Assembly (NCBI GenBank): GCA_029564115.1
Contig: JAKQQP010000615.1
Span: 1-6,907 of the forward strand
Source: Candidatus Rifleibacteriota bacterium
Lineage (GTDB): Bacteria > Riflebacteria > Ozemobacteria > Ozemobacterales > Ozemobacteraceae
Direction: 5' to 3'
Length of the DNA stretch: 6,907 nucleotides
The notes under the pieces are model-generated. The model saw only the letters and a program-made list of their open reading frames with translations, was not told the DNA's origin and searched no databases. Positions within the stretch are counted from its first letter, which is position 1. The number at the start of each line of letters is the position of its first letter. Below are positions 5,494 through 6,907 of the stretch, piece after piece. A program made the position numbers and the translations under genes.

Positions 5494-6522
5494 ATGATTA
5501 AGATCGGTCTAATAGGTTGTGGCAGGATTTCAGGCAATCATTTCAAAGCAATCAAAGAACATAAAGACCGCTGTAAACTGGTCGCTGTTTGTGATATAAT
5601 CGAGGAGCGCGCCAGAACAGCCGGCAGTGAAAACGGCTGCAACTATTATACCAGTCTTAATCAAATGCTGAAGGACGAAAATCTTGATCTGGTGTCTATT
5701 TGTACACCAAGTGGACTTCATCCAGAACACGGGATCAAGGTTGCGAAGGCCGGTGTTCATGTTTTAACTGAAAAACCTATTGGAATAAACATTGCAGAAG
5801 TTGACCGTCTTATCAAAACATGTGATGAAGAAAATGTTAACCTTTTTGTCGTAAAGCAGAACAGATTGAACGCCACGATGCAGGCTCTAAAAAAAGCTAT
5901 CGACAAAGGCCGCTTTGGCAAAATATACATGGTTCAGAGCAATGTTTTCTGGCAGCGCCCACAAGAATATTATGATTCGGCCAAATGGCGAGGCACTTGG
6001 GAATTCGACGGTGGTGCCTTCATGAACCAGGCCAGTCATTATGTCGATATGCTCTATTGGCTGGTTGGCGACGTTGATTACGTTATGGCCAGCACCGCGA
6101 CAATGGCCCGTCATGTTGAAACAGAAGACACCGGTGCCGCCATAATCAAGTTTCGCAATGGTGCGATTGGAACGATGAGTGTTACCATGCTTGCTTATCC
6201 AAAGAATTTCGAAGGATCAATTACTATCCTTGGCGAGAAAGCCACTGTCAGGGTTGGTGGAATAGCAATCAATAAAATAGAAAAATGGGAATTTTCTGAC
6301 TACGATGACGATGACAAGGCAATTCTAGAAGCTTCTTATAACCCACCAAATGTTTATGGCTTTGGTCATTCTGCATATTACTACAATGTTCTCGATACGC
6401 TCGAAGGCAAAGCTGAGCCAGATACCGATGGTCGATCAGGACGAAAAAGTCTTGAATTAATTCATGCCATCTATTTTTCGTCCAAAGATGGTTCCAAAGT
6501 CTCATTGCCTTTGAAACTTTAA
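5494..6522 (+). CDS. wbpB: UDP-N-acetyl-glucosaminuronate 3-dehydrogenase (Gfo/Idh/MocA family)
   Basis: This 342-aa NAD-dependent sugar dehydrogenase oxidises C3 of UDP-GlcNAc uronic acid to the 3-keto sugar used by the WbpE-type aminotransferase. Visible: the N-terminal Rossmann motif GLIGCGRIS at 5-13; CTPSGLHPEHG at 70-80; TEKPIG at 92-97, with Lys94 the conserved catalytic-site lysine; VKQNRLN at 120-126; and WEFDGGAFMNQASHYVDMLYW at 169-189, with His182 the expected active-site histidine. These match WlbA/WbpB better than other Gfo/Idh/MocA enzymes. I prefer the ATG at 5494: GGAGGGG at 5481-5487 is 6 nt away from it but only 3 nt from the in-frame TTG at 5491. Some characterised relatives recycle tightly bound NADH with 2-oxoglutarate while others use free NAD; the sequence does not let me say which applies. 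It is divergent from wbpD and probably heads a transcript continuing into the flippase gene. Confidence 0.93.
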   Translation: MIKIGLIGCGRISGNHFKAIKEHKDRCKLVAVCDIIEERARTAGSENGCNYYTSLNQMLKDENLDLVSICTPSGLHPEHGIKVAKAGVHVLTEKPIGINIAEVDRLIKTCDEENVNLFVVKQNRLNATMQALKKAIDKGRFGKIYMVQSNVFWQRPQEYYDSAKWRGTWEFDGGAFMNQASHYVDMLYWLVGDVDYVMASTATMARHVETEDTGAAIIKFRNGAIGTMSVTMLAYPKNFEGSITILGEKATVRVGGIAINKIEKWEFSDYDDDDKAILEASYNPPNVYGFGHSAYYYNVLDTLEGKAEPDTDGRSGRKSLELIHAIYFSSKDGSKVSLPLKL

Positions 6523-6556
6523 TTTTTGCAAATTTAATCTTTAAGAACATCAAACC

Positions 6557-6907
6557 TTGCCATTTAATAGGCTAATAAAATTTTTGCACGATTTTTTTTC
6601 TAGAAGCGAGTTTGTAAAAAATTCAATGATTCTCGTTTCTGGGGCAGCATTTGCACAGCTTTTGCCAATTCTAATTAGTCCAATTTTGACTCGATTATAT
6701 ACCCCCAAGGATTTTGGTGATTTTGCCATTTTTTTTAGCTGGTCTTCAATTTTTGCAGTGTTTGTCACTGGTAGATATGAATTAGCTATTCTTCTCCCCA
6801 AAAAAAATCAGGACTCATTTGGCCTTGTGAAGCTATCGTTTTTGATAACAATAGCCACAATAGGAATTTGCATTTTTGTTTCCTTTTTTTTCTTTCAGCA
6901 GATTTCC
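6557..6907 (+). CDS. wzx: Wzx-type polysaccharide flippase, N-terminal part
   Basis: This is a partial gene open to the right edge (117 codons from the TTG at 6557). The segment downstream of the ATG at 6626 reads MILVSGAAFAQLLPILISPI, then LTRLYTPKDFGDFA, then TGRYELAILLPKKNQDS. This is the classic N-terminal pattern of Wzx-like O-antigen/capsule flippases (MATE-like, MOP superfamily). It shows hydrophobic segments at about codons 24-43 and 56-72 of the listed frame, a positively charged loop after the second, and a third at about 92-113. The family moves undecaprenyl-diphosphate-linked oligosaccharide across the inner membrane. The start is uncertain. The upstream in-frame residues RSEFVKN also look like family sequence, so translation probably begins before the ATG at 6626, but no ATG exists in any frame between 6523 and 6625. 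In-frame TTG codons at 6557 and 6584 are the candidates, with weak ribosome sites. The DNA is much richer in A+T than the genes to the left, as is common for flippase genes. Confidence 0.85.
   Translation, partial: MPFNRLIKFLHDFFSRSEFVKNSMILVSGAAFAQLLPILISPILTRLYTPKDFGDFAIFFSWSSIFAVFVTGRYELAILLPKKNQDSFGLVKLSFLITIATIGICIFVSFFFFQQIS

Noticed and set aside
6521..6757. Three copies of AATTTTTGCA (6521, 6579, 6748)
   Set aside because: The spacing is irregular, and the copies span non-coding, uncertain and coding DNA. They are best explained by AT-rich composition and Phe-Ala codons.
6269..6801. Two minus-strand open frames over the end of wbpB and the flippase start
   Set aside because: They oppose two recognisable genes, lie in AT-rich sequence and show no domain.
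1..6907. CRISPR array, tRNA, rRNA, transposase, integrase or toxin-antitoxin pair
   Set aside because: I looked on both strands and saw no regularly spaced repeats, tRNA-like cloverleaf, or mobile-element protein motifs.

Overview
The window reads as part of a cell-surface polysaccharide locus (O-antigen or capsule type) from a bacterium whose phylum I cannot fix from sequence alone. Shine-Dalgarno sites are good (GGAGGGG, AGGAG, AAGGAG), sigma70-like promoters are recognisable, and base composition falls from clearly GC-rich at the left edge to strongly AT-rich at the right edge. An anaerobic or facultatively anaerobic lifestyle is suggested, but not proved, by a three-gene flavin/iron-sulfur dehydrogenase cluster of the kind common in Clostridia, Thermotogae and Spirochaetes.

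Layout: (1) 1-649, minus: the N-terminal half of a UDP-N-acetyl-hexosamine 6-dehydrogenase (WbpA/TviB type), running off the left edge. (2) 650-806: a divergent promoter region in which two outward-facing promoters are near mirror images, with their -35 boxes at the outer ends of an 11-bp inverted repeat. (3) 807-1919, plus: a PLP-dependent sugar aminotransferase (WbpE type). (4) 1932-1979: a perfect 22-bp-stem bidirectional terminator between convergent genes. (5) 1978-4654, minus: three genes joined by ATGA stop/start overlaps, namely a GlpA-like FAD dehydrogenase with a C-terminal BFD-type [2Fe-2S] domain, an FAD/NAD(P) oxidoreductase, and a small four-cysteine DUF1667-type protein. (6) 4690-5277, minus: a left-handed beta-helix N-acetyltransferase (WbpD/WlbB type) with a four-cysteine tail, 35 bp upstream of the redox trio and probably in the same transcript. 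(7) 5278-5493: a second divergent promoter region. (8) 5494-6522, plus: a Gfo/Idh/MocA-family UDP-sugar 3-dehydrogenase (WbpB/WlbA type). (9) From about 6557 to the right edge, plus: the start of a Wzx-type polysaccharide flippase in AT-rich DNA.

Working together: WbpA oxidises C6 of UDP-GlcNAc, WbpB oxidises C3, WbpE transaminates C3 and WbpD acetylates the new amine. This gives UDP-2,3-diacetamido-2,3-dideoxy-glucuronic acid, which a 2-epimerase (WbpI, not in the window) can convert to the mannuronic form. All four steps are present but spread over three or four transcripts in both directions. The flippase would export the lipid-linked unit. The redox trio has no established role in this pathway. 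Its position between wbpD and the shared terminator is the main puzzle: it may be a passenger insertion, or it may supply a redox or glycerol-phosphate function linked to the glycan. I found no CRISPR array, tRNA, rRNA, insertion sequence or phage feature.
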